Source: Acinetobacter sp. ANC 4173 (GTDB taxonomy: Bacteria > Pseudomonadota > Gammaproteobacteria > Pseudomonadales > Moraxellaceae). From it: a stretch of 64,000 bases of DNA. The stretch spans positions 372,001-436,000 of the forward strand of contig NZ_SJOF01000002.1 of NCBI RefSeq assembly GCF_004331255.1, given 5' to 3'. The notes beneath the pieces were generated by a model. It ran no database searches. It was not told the origin of the DNA and saw only the letters and a program-made list of their open reading frames with translations. The position numbers and the translations under genes were made by a program. This document shows, piece by piece, positions 30,945 through 39,905 of this stretch (position 1 is its first letter; each line of letters opens with the position of its first letter).

Positions 30945-32387
30945 ATGGAATTACTCGATTCCTCAATTTTTGAATTATCTCCCATCGCCATGTGGCTAGA
31001 AGACTTTAGTGAGGTCAAAAAACAATTTGATCTTTGGCGAGCGCAAGGCATCCAAGATCTCCAACAATTTTTACTCGAAGATGAGTCACGCGTATTAGAC
31101 TGCGCGCATAAAATTAAAATTCTGAAAGTCAATGCAAAAACTTTGACGCTATTTCAAGCCCACGACTTAACGCACTTACAACAAAATCTGGATCTGATAT
31201 TTAAGCAAGATATGGCTAAAACCCATATTCAAGAACTCCTGTGTTTATGGGAAGGACAGACCGAATTTATCAGTAGTACGGTCAATTACACCATTTCAGG
31301 ACAACGCTTAGATATTCAGTTGCGAGGTACTGTTATTCCAGGGCATGAACATGATTTATCCCTGCTATTAATCACGACTGAAGATATCACGCCATACAAA
31401 ACCGCCTGTCGATTAGAAGAAAAAAATCGATTACTGGCAGAATCAAGATTTAAATATTCACCAACCTCTTTGTGGATAGAGGATTTTAGCCGGATCAAAT
31501 ATCGGCTTGATCAACTTAGAAGCATGGGAATTCAAGACTTTCAAACCTTCTTAGATGTGCATCATGATTTTATTCTGCAATGTATTCAAGACATTATTAT
31601 TGTTGATGTGAATCAAGCAACACTTGATTTATTTGGCGCGGCTGACAAAGATACTTTGTTCAAAAATACTCATAAAATTTTTGCGAAAGAAATGGTACAA
31701 ACCTTTCGTGAGCAATTAATTGAATTATGGAATGGCAACATTCACCATCAACGTGAAGCTGTAAATTATGCCCTTGATGGCAGTATCCGACATGTGTTAT
31801 TGCAATTTACCGTTTTTCCAGACTACAAAGATGATTGGAGCATGGTGCAAGTTGCCCTGACCGATATTACAGCACGAAAAAAAGCCGAAAATTATTTGGA
31901 ATACTTGGGCAAGCATGATGTCTTGACCAAACTTTACAATCGCTCATTTTACACCGAAGAAATGAACCGTTTAGAACGTAGCCCCTTACGCCCCGTCTCC
32001 TGTATTTTTCTGGATATGAATGGCTTAAAAGAAGTTAATGACAGCTTAGGACATGATGTTGGTGATGGACTACTTCGGCGCATGGGCGGAATATTAAATC
32101 AACTCATTCAAAACACCTTATATTCCGCGTCCCGAATAGGTGGCGATGAATTAGTGGTGCTTTTACCAGGAGCAGATGAAGCAGCATTACAAAACTGCCT
32201 GCAGAGTTTGCAAGAGCTGCTGCATGTCGATAATCAATTTTATGCCAGTCAGCCGATTAGCCTCTCAATTGGCTATGCGACGGTCAAACAGCATGAACGT
32301 ATTGAAGACATGCTGAAACGCGCTGATCAAATGATGTATCTGAATAAAAAACAGCATTATGAGCACAATGAACGCCGCGCACGTTAA
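30945..32387 (+). CDS. Diguanylate cyclase with duplicated PAS-like sensor
   Basis: A 480-residue cytoplasmic signalling protein with no membrane helix. Residues 1-150 and 165-305 are a tandem duplication of a PAS-like unit: SPIAMWLEDFSEVKKQFD against SPTSLWIEDFSRIKYRLD. Each ends in an (I/T)DIT-type PAS exit sequence. A GGDEF domain follows (about 320-475) with DVLTKLYNRSFY, FLDMNGLKEVNDSLGHDVGDGLL and the active site as GGDEL (about 398-402). The RxxD inhibitory site is replaced by NTLY, so product inhibition at that site is unlikely. It makes c-di-GMP if active. It is a single gene with a terminator. Confidence 0.88.
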   Translation: MELLDSSIFELSPIAMWLEDFSEVKKQFDLWRAQGIQDLQQFLLEDESRVLDCAHKIKILKVNAKTLTLFQAHDLTHLQQNLDLIFKQDMAKTHIQELLCLWEGQTEFISSTVNYTISGQRLDIQLRGTVIPGHEHDLSLLLITTEDITPYKTACRLEEKNRLLAESRFKYSPTSLWIEDFSRIKYRLDQLRSMGIQDFQTFLDVHHDFILQCIQDIIIVDVNQATLDLFGAADKDTLFKNTHKIFAKEMVQTFREQLIELWNGNIHHQREAVNYALDGSIRHVLLQFTVFPDYKDDWSMVQVALTDITARKKAENYLEYLGKHDVLTKLYNRSFYTEEMNRLERSPLRPVSCIFLDMNGLKEVNDSLGHDVGDGLLRRMGGILNQLIQNTLYSASRIGGDELVVLLPGADEAALQNCLQSLQELLHVDNQFYASQPISLSIGYATVKQHERIEDMLKRADQMMYLNKKQHYEHNERRAR

Positions 32388-32397
32388 TTTTCCCCAT

Positions 32398-32430
32398 AAA
32401 AAAAGAAGTGCATACGCACTTCTTTTTTAA
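32398..32430. terminator. Bidirectional terminator after the diguanylate cyclase gene
   Basis: AAGAAGTGC (32403-32411) pairs perfectly with GCACTTCTT (32416-32424) around ATAC, with A and T tracts on each side. It serves the converging small gene as well. Confidence 0.85.
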
Positions 32431-32606
32431 CGCTTACCCATCGAACGTCGTGTACCACGGGGTGGCATCCAAGTTCGATCTGCATATTGCTCAGGTTTTG
32501 GGCGCACCTGATTATGAACAGCTTGGTCTGATGATTGCTCATCAGTCGCTGGCATTGGGAATGGGAGTTTCACCAATGGCTTATTCGTAGGCTGTTGCTT
32601 ACTCAT
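32427..32606 (-). CDS. Small hypothetical protein
   Basis: A 59-residue polar, Pro-rich protein with no membrane segment and no Cys. It begins SKQQPTNKPLVKLPFPMP and ends in a basic, Trp/Pro/Arg-rich tail (RTWMPPRGTRRSMGKR). The stop falls at the edge of the shared terminator and the codon use is normal for the region, which favours a real gene. An ATG six bases upstream (32612) could also serve as start; neither has a clear ribosome site. The basic tail could bind nucleic acid or membrane, but no function can be assigned. Confidence 0.55.
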   Translation of the reverse strand: MSKQQPTNKPLVKLPFPMPATDEQSSDQAVHNQVRPKPEQYADRTWMPPRGTRRSMGKR

Positions 32607-32825
32607 GACCATGACTCAAATAAAATTGAGAGTATTTTAAAGTTTTTTACGCTCAGTTGCGAGTGACTTCCTACTACTTCATTATTTTTGTCTGCTTTAA
32701 AAGCAAAAAAGATTTATTTTACGCTTTTTTATGAATTTGAGCTTATTTAAAACGACGAAGTCACTCTTTTTAGGCTAAGATATTATGCTTTTTATTTTTT
32801 ACCCTCCATAAGAAGGAATAACGCC

Positions 32826-34061
32826 GTGGACGTACGTCTATCTGATCGTGTAAATGCCATCAAACCGTCCCCTACATTAGCTGTGACCAACAAAGCTGCT
32901 GAACTTAAAGCTGCTGGTAAAAATGTCATTGGCTTGGGAGCTGGTGAACCAGATTTTGACACCCCGCAACACATCAAAGATGCTGCTATTACAGCAATTA
33001 ACAACGGTTTTACTAAATATACCGCTGTCGATGGTACGCCAGGCCTTAAAAAAGCAATTATTGCAAAACTTAAACGCGACAATAACCTTGACTACCAAGC
33101 AAACCAAATTTTGGTTTCTTGTGGTGGTAAACAATCTTTCTTTAACTTAGCTTTAGCTTTGTTAAACAAAGGTGATGAAGTGATTATTCCTGCGCCTTTC
33201 TGGGTCAGCTATCCAGATATGGTAATCATCGCTGAAGGTACACCTGTCATTGTGAAATGTGGTGAAGAACAGCGTTTCAAAATTACACCAGAACAATTAG
33301 AAGCGGCAATCACTGAAAAAACGCGTTTAGTGGTACTGAATAGCCCATCTAACCCAACAGGTATGATTTATACCAAAGCTGAACTTGAAGCTTTAGCTGA
33401 TGTATTACGCCGTCACCCACAAGTATTTGTTGCATCTGATGACATGTACGAACCAATCCGTTGGGATGATGAGTTCTACAACATCGCTACTGTTGCCCCA
33501 GACTTATACGACCGTACAATCGTACTCAATGGCGTGTCTAAAGCTTATGCAATGACTGGCTGGCGTATTGGCTATGCAGCGGGTCCTGCAAAAATCATTG
33601 GCGCAATGAAAAAAATCCAATCTCAATCTACTTCTAACCCAACTTCAATTTCGCAAGTTGCGGCTGAAGCTGCATTGAATGGTCCTCAAGACGTACTTGA
33701 ACCAATGATTGAAGCTTTCAAACGTCGTCATGACTTAGTTGTAAACGGCTTAAATGAAATCAATGGCATTTCATGCTTACCTGCTGATGGCGCATTCTAT
33801 GCTTATGCCAACATCCGTCCGTTAATTCGTGCAAAAGGTTTAAAATCTTGCACAGAATTCTCTGAATGGTTATTGGAAGAAACTGGCGTAGCCGTAGTTC
33901 CTGGCGATGCATTCGGTCTTGGTGGTTTCATGCGTATCTCTTACGCAACTGCTGATGAAGTACTTGTAGATGCGCTTGCACGTATCAAAAAAGCTGCAGA
34001 TTCAATCGAAGGCGTAGACGCTGCAATTGCATCGATTGAAGCTGAAAAAGCTGCAAAATAA
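32826..34061 (+). CDS. Class I PLP aminotransferase (aspartate aminotransferase type)
   Basis: A 411-residue enzyme starting at GTG with an AAGGA site eight bases upstream (32813-32817). It follows the fold-type I, subgroup I-gamma pattern: GLGAGEPDFDTP near residue 38, YTAVDGTPGLK near 66, NSPSNPTGMIY near 176 and the PLP lysine in VSKAYAMTGWRIGY near 238. Subgroup I-gamma members mostly transaminate aspartate and 2-oxoglutarate; some act on aromatic amino acids or prephenate. The gene is monocistronic with a strong terminator. Confidence 0.9.
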   Translation: MDVRLSDRVNAIKPSPTLAVTNKAAELKAAGKNVIGLGAGEPDFDTPQHIKDAAITAINNGFTKYTAVDGTPGLKKAIIAKLKRDNNLDYQANQILVSCGGKQSFFNLALALLNKGDEVIIPAPFWVSYPDMVIIAEGTPVIVKCGEEQRFKITPEQLEAAITEKTRLVVLNSPSNPTGMIYTKAELEALADVLRRHPQVFVASDDMYEPIRWDDEFYNIATVAPDLYDRTIVLNGVSKAYAMTGWRIGYAAGPAKIIGAMKKIQSQSTSNPTSISQVAAEAALNGPQDVLEPMIEAFKRRHDLVVNGLNEINGISCLPADGAFYAYANIRPLIRAKGLKSCTEFSEWLLEETGVAVVPGDAFGLGGFMRISYATADEVLVDALARIKKAADSIEGVDAAIASIEAEKAAK

Positions 34062-34080
34062 TTTAGCTAGTTATTTTTCA

Positions 34081-34114
34081 AAAAAAGAGCTCAAATCTAT
34101 TTGAGCTCTTTTTT
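34081..34114. terminator. Bidirectional terminator after the aminotransferase gene
   Basis: An A-rich arm ending GAGCTCAAA pairs with TTTGAGCTC followed by a T run (34100-34114), around a four-base loop. It sits between convergent genes. Confidence 0.88.
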
Positions 34115-34147
34115 ATTTCTACATCTTGTCACTATCGACCTATCTCT

Positions 34148-34564
34148 TTAGGGCTTAAACATCGCCACAACCTCTGCTTCTGTCATTTTTTTAGTCGATT
34201 GACTGAGTGAATAAAAATCGGGTTTATTATCAATATAAATTTCCCTGTCTAAGCTTAGCTCTTTTGGCAATTCATCCAGTGCAAACACGTTAATATTACA
34301 ATAACGATGATCGTGCATACGCCAAAATAAAGTGGTCCCACATTGCTTGCAGAAACCACGCTCACCCCATTCCGATGATTTAAAAATTCCCAATTGATCC
34401 TGTTTTTGAAAAACCAAACTGCTTGGCTCAACATCAATACTCATGAGCAAACCACTACTTTGTCGACGACAAAGCGAACAATGACACACATGAACTTGAT
34501 AATTTGCTAAATTTACTTCAAATTGTGTTGTCCCACATAAGCACTGCGCATGCCTTTTTTTCAT
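34148..34564 (-). CDS. GFA-family zinc protein
   Basis: A 138-residue protein of the Gfa (glutathione-dependent formaldehyde-activating-like, CENP-V) family. The zinc ligands are clear: CLCG near residue 8, CHCSLCRR near residue 27 and FCKQCGTTLFWR near residue 72. The founding enzyme was reported to speed formation of S-hydroxymethylglutathione, but many relatives have no known reaction. No formaldehyde dehydrogenase lies nearby, so the family name should not be read as function. It is a single gene. Confidence 0.85.
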   Translation of the reverse strand: MKKRHAQCLCGTTQFEVNLANYQVHVCHCSLCRRQSSGLLMSIDVEPSSLVFQKQDQLGIFKSSEWGERGFCKQCGTTLFWRMHDHRYCNINVFALDELPKELSLDREIYIDNKPDFYSLSQSTKKMTEAEVVAMFKP

Positions 34565-34770
34565 TTTTAAATCTTCCTTCGTATTGTTTTAATTTTGATC
34601 AATTGGTATTAAACAATAACGCTCATCATTTCACTGTTTATATAGTATAAATAAATGTAAACCCTATTTATTTTTATGAATCAAACATTTCGCAACACAT
34701 TAAGCATAGCAACCTTTAACTCGATCTTCTAAGATACGCTCACACACAGCTAAATGCCTATGAGTTCATC

Positions 34771-35016
34771 ATGCGCTATAAGATTATCGATGTATACCGA
34801 CAACAGAATGTTAAACGTTACATTGCTAAATGCTTAAAAGCCCGCTCTCCCCAGTTTATCGTTATCGAAAGTGCTTTAACCCTTTGCCGTGATTTAGATA
34901 TTATTGATGTTGACTTCAACTCTGATCAAGCCACATGGGCAACTGGTGAACGTATTTCTCTGCATATTTTAACCGGTGCAGACAGCCTCGATAAAATTTA
35001 TGAATTAGACGCTTAA
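34771..35016 (+). CDS. Small conserved-looking hypothetical protein
   Basis: An 81-residue soluble protein with mixed alpha/beta character and one internal hydrophobic strand (QFIVIESALTL). It has two Cys (residues 21 and 39), no signal peptide and no known motif. The codon use fits the neighbourhood. It lies 99 bases before a thioesterase gene on the same strand, so they might share a transcript. I do not recognise the family. Confidence 0.6.
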   Translation: MRYKIIDVYRQQNVKRYIAKCLKARSPQFIVIESALTLCRDLDIIDVDFNSDQATWATGERISLHILTGADSLDKIYELDA

Positions 35017-35115
35017 AGAAGTTTTCCAATCTTTTCTTGACTTCATTTTCCTTAAGGGATTATGTTTACTATTAAGTTCCTTTTTAGAACTCAATAGAAT
35101 AAAGAAGGATTTCAA

Positions 35116-35550
35116 ATGAATATTAAAGAAATGACAGGGTTGCAGTTACTTGAAGCCATGTGTGCAGGGAAAATTCCTGTACCAAGTATAAGTGAAACGA
35201 TTCCGATGGCACCCTATAAAGTCACGCTAGGCACTATTCACTTTAAAGCCAAAGCTGATCATCGTCATTTAAACCCTTTAGGTGGTGTGCATGGCGGCTT
35301 TGCAGCTACTGTACTTGACTCAGTTACAGGCTGTGCTATTCACTCCATGCTAGAAGCGGGTGTTGGCTATGGAACCATTGATTTGAATATTAAAATGTGC
35401 CGCCCTATCCCTCAGAATAAAGACCTGATTGCGATTGGCACAGTCATCAATATGAGCAAAAATTTAGGTATGTCTGAAGGAAAAATCATAGATGAAGAAG
35501 GAAAACTCTATGCACATGCTACCGCAACTTGCATGATTATTCGTGCGTAA
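35116..35550 (+). CDS. PaaI-family hotdog thioesterase
   Basis: A 144-residue acyl-CoA thioesterase of the hotdog fold. HLNPLGGVHGGFAATVLDSVTGCAIHS (about residues 55-80) contains the HGG-Asp active-site helix of the PaaI/thioesterase 4 group, and YGTIDLNIKMCRPIP the core strand. It probably hydrolyses an aromatic or medium-chain acyl-CoA; the substrate is not visible from context. AAGGA lies upstream of the ATG. Confidence 0.85.
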   Translation: MNIKEMTGLQLLEAMCAGKIPVPSISETIPMAPYKVTLGTIHFKAKADHRHLNPLGGVHGGFAATVLDSVTGCAIHSMLEAGVGYGTIDLNIKMCRPIPQNKDLIAIGTVINMSKNLGMSEGKIIDEEGKLYAHATATCMIIRA

Positions 35551-35593
35551 ATGCTATTGCACAACACAGGGAGATGTTGTGCAAAACATCCAA

Positions 35594-36040
35594 TTAAGCA
35601 TGATGATAAGTCTTTTGCACAGGTTTTAATTTGTAGTTTGGTGCAGATAAGGCTTTGTAATAGCAATAATATTTCAGAGCACGTTCTAGCTGAACAGTAC
35701 AAGAAGCATGCTGCGATTTCGACCAAGCTTGAGCTTGTAATGGCTTAGACCAGAGTTTGCCTTCTAAAGCATAAATATAAACACGTTCTTGCGCTTCGAT
35801 CTGCTCAGAAAAATATGTTGCAATCCAACTTTCACGTGCAGATTCAACCAGCCATTTTTCTGAAAACCACAGTTGCAATAAATCACCCAAATACAATTGT
35901 ACTGTAGCAAATGGTCGTACAGATACAAAAGCTCCTTCCACAGCCGTATAATACAATTCTGGCTGCTGAATCAAAGATAGATAATTTTCTTGGTAATATG
36001 AGAATTGAGAAAAAAATTCAGGGATGCTGAGCGTATTCAT
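35594..36040 (-). CDS. Hypothetical protein rich in aromatic residues
   Basis: A 148-residue soluble protein with many Tyr, Trp and Phe residues, for example FFSQFSYYQENYLSL near the start and LERALKYYCYYKALS near the end. It has no signal peptide and no motif I recognise. The frame opens at 36076, but the ATG at 36040 has GGAG (36051-36048) at good spacing and is preferred. A perfect hairpin at 36095-36116 lies upstream in its leader. It converges on the thioesterase gene with about 43 bases between. Confidence 0.65.
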   Translation of the reverse strand: MNTLSIPEFFSQFSYYQENYLSLIQQPELYYTAVEGAFVSVRPFATVQLYLGDLLQLWFSEKWLVESARESWIATYFSEQIEAQERVYIYALEGKLWSKPLQAQAWSKSQHASCTVQLERALKYYCYYKALSAPNYKLKPVQKTYHHA

Positions 36041-36094
36041 TCGCTTACTCCGATTTAGCCATTTTAGTGCTGGCAAGTTGGTTTAAATCCACAC

Positions 36095-36116
36095 TGTTGA
36101 GGTTTTTGCCTCAACA
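36095..36116. repeat. Perfect hairpin in the gap before tRNA-Asn
   Basis: TGTTGAGG (36095-36102) and CCTCAACA (36109-36116) flank TTTTTG. No plus-strand gene ends here, so on the minus strand it could be a leader hairpin of the 35594-36040 gene. Confidence 0.5.
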
Positions 36117-36248
36117 ACTTTCTTTAATTAATCTAGCAATGCTTTTTTTAAAGCACAAGCCAAAAGTTAATTTTTTCTTAAAATTCTTTTTGTTTGCTCA
36201 AATATAAAACATACAACTATAAAATCCATATTTTTACACCACTAATGC

Positions 36249-36276
36249 TTGACCTGTTTTAAAATCTGCTTATAAT
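36249..36276 (+). promoter_or_regulatory. Sigma-70 promoter of tRNA-Asn
   Basis: TTGACC (36249-36254) and TATAAT (36271-36276) are separated by 16 bases, placing the start about five bases before the tRNA. The -10 is a perfect consensus. Confidence 0.8.
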
Positions 36277-36287
36277 CGCACTCAGAT

Positions 36288-36363
36288 TCTCCAATAGCTC
36301 AGTCGGTAGAGCGACGGACTGTTAATCCGCAGGTCCCTGGTTCGAGCCCAGGTTGGAGAGCCA
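36288..36363 (+). tRNA. tRNA-Asn (anticodon GTT)
   Basis: A 76-base cloverleaf with encoded CCA. The acceptor arms TCTCCAA (36288-36294) and TTGGAGA (36353-36359) pair fully, followed by discriminator G and CCA. The D-loop TAGCTCAGTCGGTAGAGC, anticodon GTT at 36321-36323 and T-loop GGTTCGAGCC are standard. It has its own promoter and terminator. Confidence 0.97.
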
Positions 36364-36370
36364 AATACAA

Positions 36371-36401
36371 AAAAGCCCGCAGCATTAAAGCGGGCTTTTT
36401 T
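36371..36401 (+). terminator. Terminator after tRNA-Asn
   Basis: AAAAGCCCGC (36371-36380) pairs with GCGGGCTTTT (36390-36399) around a nine-base loop, followed by more T. Confidence 0.88.
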
Positions 36402-36456
36402 ATGTCTAAATAATAAAAAACAAAACACCTCATATCTTTATAAAAAAGCACAACAC

Positions 36457-37479
36457 ATGAATGCCAAAAATCTGCATACCATACTCAGGTTCAAAATTGT
36501 TATTGTTGTATTTATCAGCTTTCTTATTCTATTCAGCCTTGTGTTAATCAGTTGCCATCCACAAGGTAAGGTCGGACAACTGAGTAGCACCCCACCAGTG
36601 TTGTATGATGCTGTTAGCAATCAACCTATTCCCGCTACACAATAATGGCTGATCCCTAAATACGATTGAAACCCATTTAAAACTAACTGTATTAAACAAA
36701 AGTTTAGGGGACCACGCTTGGCTCAGCCCCGCATCCATATTTAATAAGCAAAGCAGCCAACTACATTTTTATTTAGATTTTGGTGGTCAACAGAGCTCAT
36801 GAGCAGATGCTGAATTCTATGTCCTACCAATCTGCACCAATGGAGCATAACCCAAGCCTTCAATTCTTATCACCGCCCCCAATTTTCAATATCAACACAG
36901 CAAACAACACAGACTATCAAGCCATTCAAACCAATCGAGCCTAGTACTTTTATGGACATAGCAATGCGTATGTACTTCCAATTATGCTTTCGCAAGAATT
37001 ACAATTTTTAGTCAATGCTCAAATTCCAACTGGTTATCAAAATACTTAGCTCAGATTAAGCATCAATGAAAACCCAATTACCCCCAAACCTTCGAGTTTT
37101 TTCTTGGGACGTAACAAGCTAACCTATTTTCCATTTTTATTACTTTTGATTCCCTTACTCGCGACTTACCCCTATCGTATCAACAAAGGATTTCAAAGCT
37201 ATCGGAATCTTTCGATTAGGTTACTGGTCTGTATTTTGTTTGCCATTCATAGTGTTATTTGGGATCTGCGCTACATGGCTATAGAATGCTTTTTCTTAGT
37301 TTATCTGGTGTGCTTTATGCTTTCTCTAGACCTTTATACAGACTTTTTATGGAATTGGAGCCTTGATTATTGCGGGCTATGCACAACAGTTTTATGCCGG
37401 ATTTAATTCTGCTTTTTTCATGCAAACTGGTCTTATTTTTTTGATTGGTATTGGAGTTTTTTTCTGGACATCAGATTAA
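36457..37479 (+). pseudogene. Decayed gene for a membrane-anchored protein
   Basis: The stretch starts with an intact 62-codon ORF: an N-terminal membrane helix, then SCHPQGKVGQLSSTPPVLYD. After that the coding signal hops between all three frames with many stops. Recognisable pieces include LKLTVLNKSLGDHAWLSPASIF, NSMSYQSAPMEHNPSLQFL, FFLGRNKLTYFPFLLLLIPLL, and a last one, AGYAQQFYAGFNSAFF, reaching a stop at 37477-37479. Joined, they outline a protein of about 330-340 residues with a helix at the start, a soluble middle and helices at the end. I do not recognise the family. At least five frame changes or stops rule out a working gene. Confidence 0.7.
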
Positions 37480-37534
37480 TTACAATCCAGTAAAATCATG
37501 GTGCTTCATATTATTGAAACACCATGACCTAATG

Positions 37535-38191
37535 TTAGGCTGCAACTATGGCTGGAATACCACTATGGAAACGGAAAGTTTCATCTGGCGATAGAATCAG
37601 ATTTGCTTCAACTTCACGGATATGTTCGATACGTTGCTGAATATCTTCTTCAGGATTTTTCAATTTCCCTGTTCGCGCCACATCCAAAGCTAAAGCTAAA
37701 TAATCTTCAAAATGTCGTGATTCTGATTTAAGCAAGTAACGGTAATAACGCCCTAACTCATCATCCACAAGCGGAGCCAGTGCATAGAAACGCTCACATG
37801 AACGTGCCTCAACGAAAGCCCCAATAATCAAAATATCAATTAAAGCTTCCGGCTCATAAGTGCGTACTTCCTTACGTAATCCACCTGCATAGCGCCCTGC
37901 ACTTAAGTTCGACCACGCTTGCCCGCGCTTCTTCATAAACTCAAGCACTTGCTCATAATGCAGCATTTCTTCACGTACCAATTGAGCCAGCTTCACTTGT
38001 AGATCCGTAAAGAAGCTGTAACGAAACATCAGGTTCATTGCAGTACCTGCTGCTTTTTTTTCGCAATTGGCGTGATCTTGCATCAGAATTTCAAGATGAT
38101 CCAATGCTTCATCCAACCAAGCCTGTGGCGTAGTACAACCTAAGAAGCCAATGACTGGCTTCATTAGTTCATCGTAATTTATATTCGACAT
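37535..38191 (-). CDS. miaE: MiaE, tRNA-(ms2io6A)-hydroxylase
   Basis: A 218-residue non-haem diiron monooxygenase that hydroxylates the isopentenyl side chain of ms2i6A37 in tRNA, using oxygen. The helical-bundle ligands are visible as REEMLHYEQV (about residue 73-82), EARSCERF (about 126) and ESRHFEDY (about 158). It needs MiaA and MiaB, not in this window. It starts 22 bases after pdxJ, last in the minus-strand run from lepA. Confidence 0.93.
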   Translation of the reverse strand: MSNINYDELMKPVIGFLGCTTPQAWLDEALDHLEILMQDHANCEKKAAGTAMNLMFRYSFFTDLQVKLAQLVREEMLHYEQVLEFMKKRGQAWSNLSAGRYAGGLRKEVRTYEPEALIDILIIGAFVEARSCERFYALAPLVDDELGRYYRYLLKSESRHFEDYLALALDVARTGKLKNPEEDIQQRIEHIREVEANLILSPDETFRFHSGIPAIVAA

Positions 38192-38213
38192 ATTTGAATC
38201 TTAAAATAGATAA

Positions 38214-38942
38214 TTAACGTGCAGCTTTAATCACTGCTTTCATTTCTTGAACAGCTTGCGCCAAGCCAACAAATACAGCATCCGCAATTAAAGAATGACC
38301 AATATTCAATTCATGAATCTCAGGAATTTGTGCAATCGGGGTAACATTTTCTAGATTTAAGCCATGACCAGCATTCACCACTAAACCCTTTTCAGCGGCA
38401 TAGCGCGAAGCTTGTACAATACGCTCCAACTCATGTTGTTGTGCTTCAGGCGTTGTAGCATCTGCATAAGCCCCTGTATGAATTTCAATGGTTGGTGCAC
38501 CACAAGCTACAGCAGCGTCAATTTGAGCAAAATCAGCATCAATAAAAAGCGAAACATCACATCCTATAGCAATAAGTTCCTGTGTCGCCGCTTTTACCTC
38601 CTCAAAATGACCAATCACATCCAACCCGCCTTCCGTGGTCACTTCTTGGCGCTTTTCTGGTACAAAACACACATGCTGTGGCTGAATCTCTTTAGCAAAG
38701 GCAACCATTTCAGGTGTAACGGCAAGCTCTAGATTCATACGAGTTTTTAATGCTGGACGCATACGACGTACATCATCGTCTTGAATGTGACGACGGTCTT
38801 CACGCAAATGTAGTGTAATTCCTTCAGCACCCGCTTGCTCGCAAATTAAAGCAGCATTAACTGGGTCTGGATAGGTTGTTCCACGTGCTTGTCGCAAAGT
38901 TGCAACATGGTCAATATTAACACCAAGCAAAGCAGCCATCAT
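38214..38942 (-). CDS. pdxJ: PdxJ, pyridoxine 5'-phosphate synthase
   Basis: A 242-residue TIM-barrel enzyme that condenses 1-deoxyxylulose 5-phosphate with 3-amino-2-oxopropyl phosphate to pyridoxine phosphate, the last step of de novo vitamin B6 synthesis. [16 protein letters not shown] opens the protein and [20 protein letters not shown] and NAGHGLN carry the active-site residues. Two ATGs three bases apart share an AGGA site. recO lies 10 bases upstream, the usual recO-pdxJ pairing. Confidence 0.96.
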   Translation of the reverse strand: MMAALLGVNIDHVATLRQARGTTYPDPVNAALICEQAGAEGITLHLREDRRHIQDDDVRRMRPALKTRMNLELAVTPEMVAFAKEIQPQHVCFVPEKRQEVTTEGGLDVIGHFEEVKAATQELIAIGCDVSLFIDADFAQIDAAVACGAPTIEIHTGAYADATTPEAQQHELERIVQASRYAAEKGLVVNAGHGLNLENVTPIAQIPEIHELNIGHSLIADAVFVGLAQAVQEMKAVIKAAR

Positions 38943-38952
38943 TTTTTCCTAA

Positions 38953-39663
38953 TCATGTTTTAGATTGAGTGTTTTGAATCCAGAGCTGGCGACTTTTCAA
39001 CGGTCGATCCCCCAACAAGGATGTAATCATTTGCCTATATAACTTCGACAACAATTGTAACTGTTCTAGGTTAAATTCCCTACCACTTTCATAATCCTGC
39101 ATACTCAAAATCTGTTCACCCAATAGCGTAGATGGTGAGGCCCGAGTTGTTGGAATAAAGCCATCATTTAACTGAAAAGCATAATTTTGATGTGCTTGAA
39201 TCGCATCTTGATTTGCATCAATTGTAAAATCAAGTGGATAACCTAATTCTTCCAACAATGCATGTTCAAATTGGCGTAGGATTTGTCTTAAAAATAGTGC
39301 TGGATTAGCGTGTTTACTGAGTGTTTGTAGATGCTGAATGGTTGCGGAATATTGCCGAAAAGTTTCAGGCATTTCCACTTCAAGCGGACATAAGCGCAAT
39401 AAAATTTCATTTAGATAAAAACCTGAAAAAAAGGCATCGCCAAAAAAGAAAATGGGATGATGCATAATTTCAAGTTTACTGAAATTTTTGAGTTCAGACT
39501 TTCCCGATGCTTGTAAACGTAATGGTTGATATTGTGGTGGCGGGGTTTGTCTTAAAATACCATCAACTCGCCCATATTCTTGGGTGAATAAATGTACAAT
39601 ATGACTACGTTCACGGTATTTTCTATGGTGAATTAAATAACCATGCAGTACTTCATTACGCAT
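38953..39663 (-). CDS. recO: RecO, DNA repair protein
   Basis: A 236-residue RecF-pathway protein that helps load RecA on SSB-coated DNA and anneals single strands. The N-terminal OB domain (GYLIHHRKYRERSHIVHLFTQEYGRVDGILR) is clear, followed by the helical domain with YLNEILLRLCP near residue 83. The zinc-binding cysteines found in some RecO proteins are not evident. It lies between a small lipoprotein gene and pdxJ. Confidence 0.92.
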   Translation of the reverse strand: MRNEVLHGYLIHHRKYRERSHIVHLFTQEYGRVDGILRQTPPPQYQPLRLQASGKSELKNFSKLEIMHHPIFFFGDAFFSGFYLNEILLRLCPLEVEMPETFRQYSATIQHLQTLSKHANPALFLRQILRQFEHALLEELGYPLDFTIDANQDAIQAHQNYAFQLNDGFIPTTRASPSTLLGEQILSMQDYESGREFNLEQLQLLSKLYRQMITSLLGDRPLKSRQLWIQNTQSKT

Positions 39664-39673
39664 GAGGAGTTAA

Positions 39674-39871
39674 CTAATCTTTCTTATCTTTATCATTTTG
39701 TTCGCTGTCCTCATCATCCCCATCTGGAATAACAGCACCAACCACTGCTGCGGTTCCTTTCACCACACCTTTCGTGGTTTTATAAGCAATCTTTACAGGG
39801 ACAGTAACGATCTTGTAGATACAACCTTGCAAAAAAAACACGCAAGCCATAACTGCAAATACTTTGACCAT
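39674..39871 (-). CDS. Small lipoprotein
   Basis: A 65-residue lipoprotein. The signal peptide VKVFAVMACVFFLQGC has a lipobox (LQGC) with the lipidated Cys at residue 17. The short mature part has VPVKIAYKTTKGVVKGTAAVVGAVIP and an acidic tail (DGDDEDSEQNDKDKKD). It resembles a small lipoprotein family (NF038104, recalled from memory and not checked) seen at this place in Acinetobacter. It sits between era and recO in the operon, 10 bases before recO. Function is unknown. Confidence 0.8.
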   Translation of the reverse strand: MVKVFAVMACVFFLQGCIYKIVTVPVKIAYKTTKGVVKGTAAVVGAVIPDGDDEDSEQNDKDKKD

Positions 39872-39905
39872 AACACCATCCCTATAAGATTTGTTTTATG
39901 CAGAC

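Noticed and set aside
37104..37406. A 100-residue membrane protein ORF
   Set aside because: It is one fragment of the decayed gene at 36457-37479; adjoining frames carry the rest.
36288..37535. Mobile element inserted at tRNA-Asn
   Set aside because: No integrase, no repeat of the tRNA 3' end and no transposase remnant is visible; the adjacent gene looks decayed in place.
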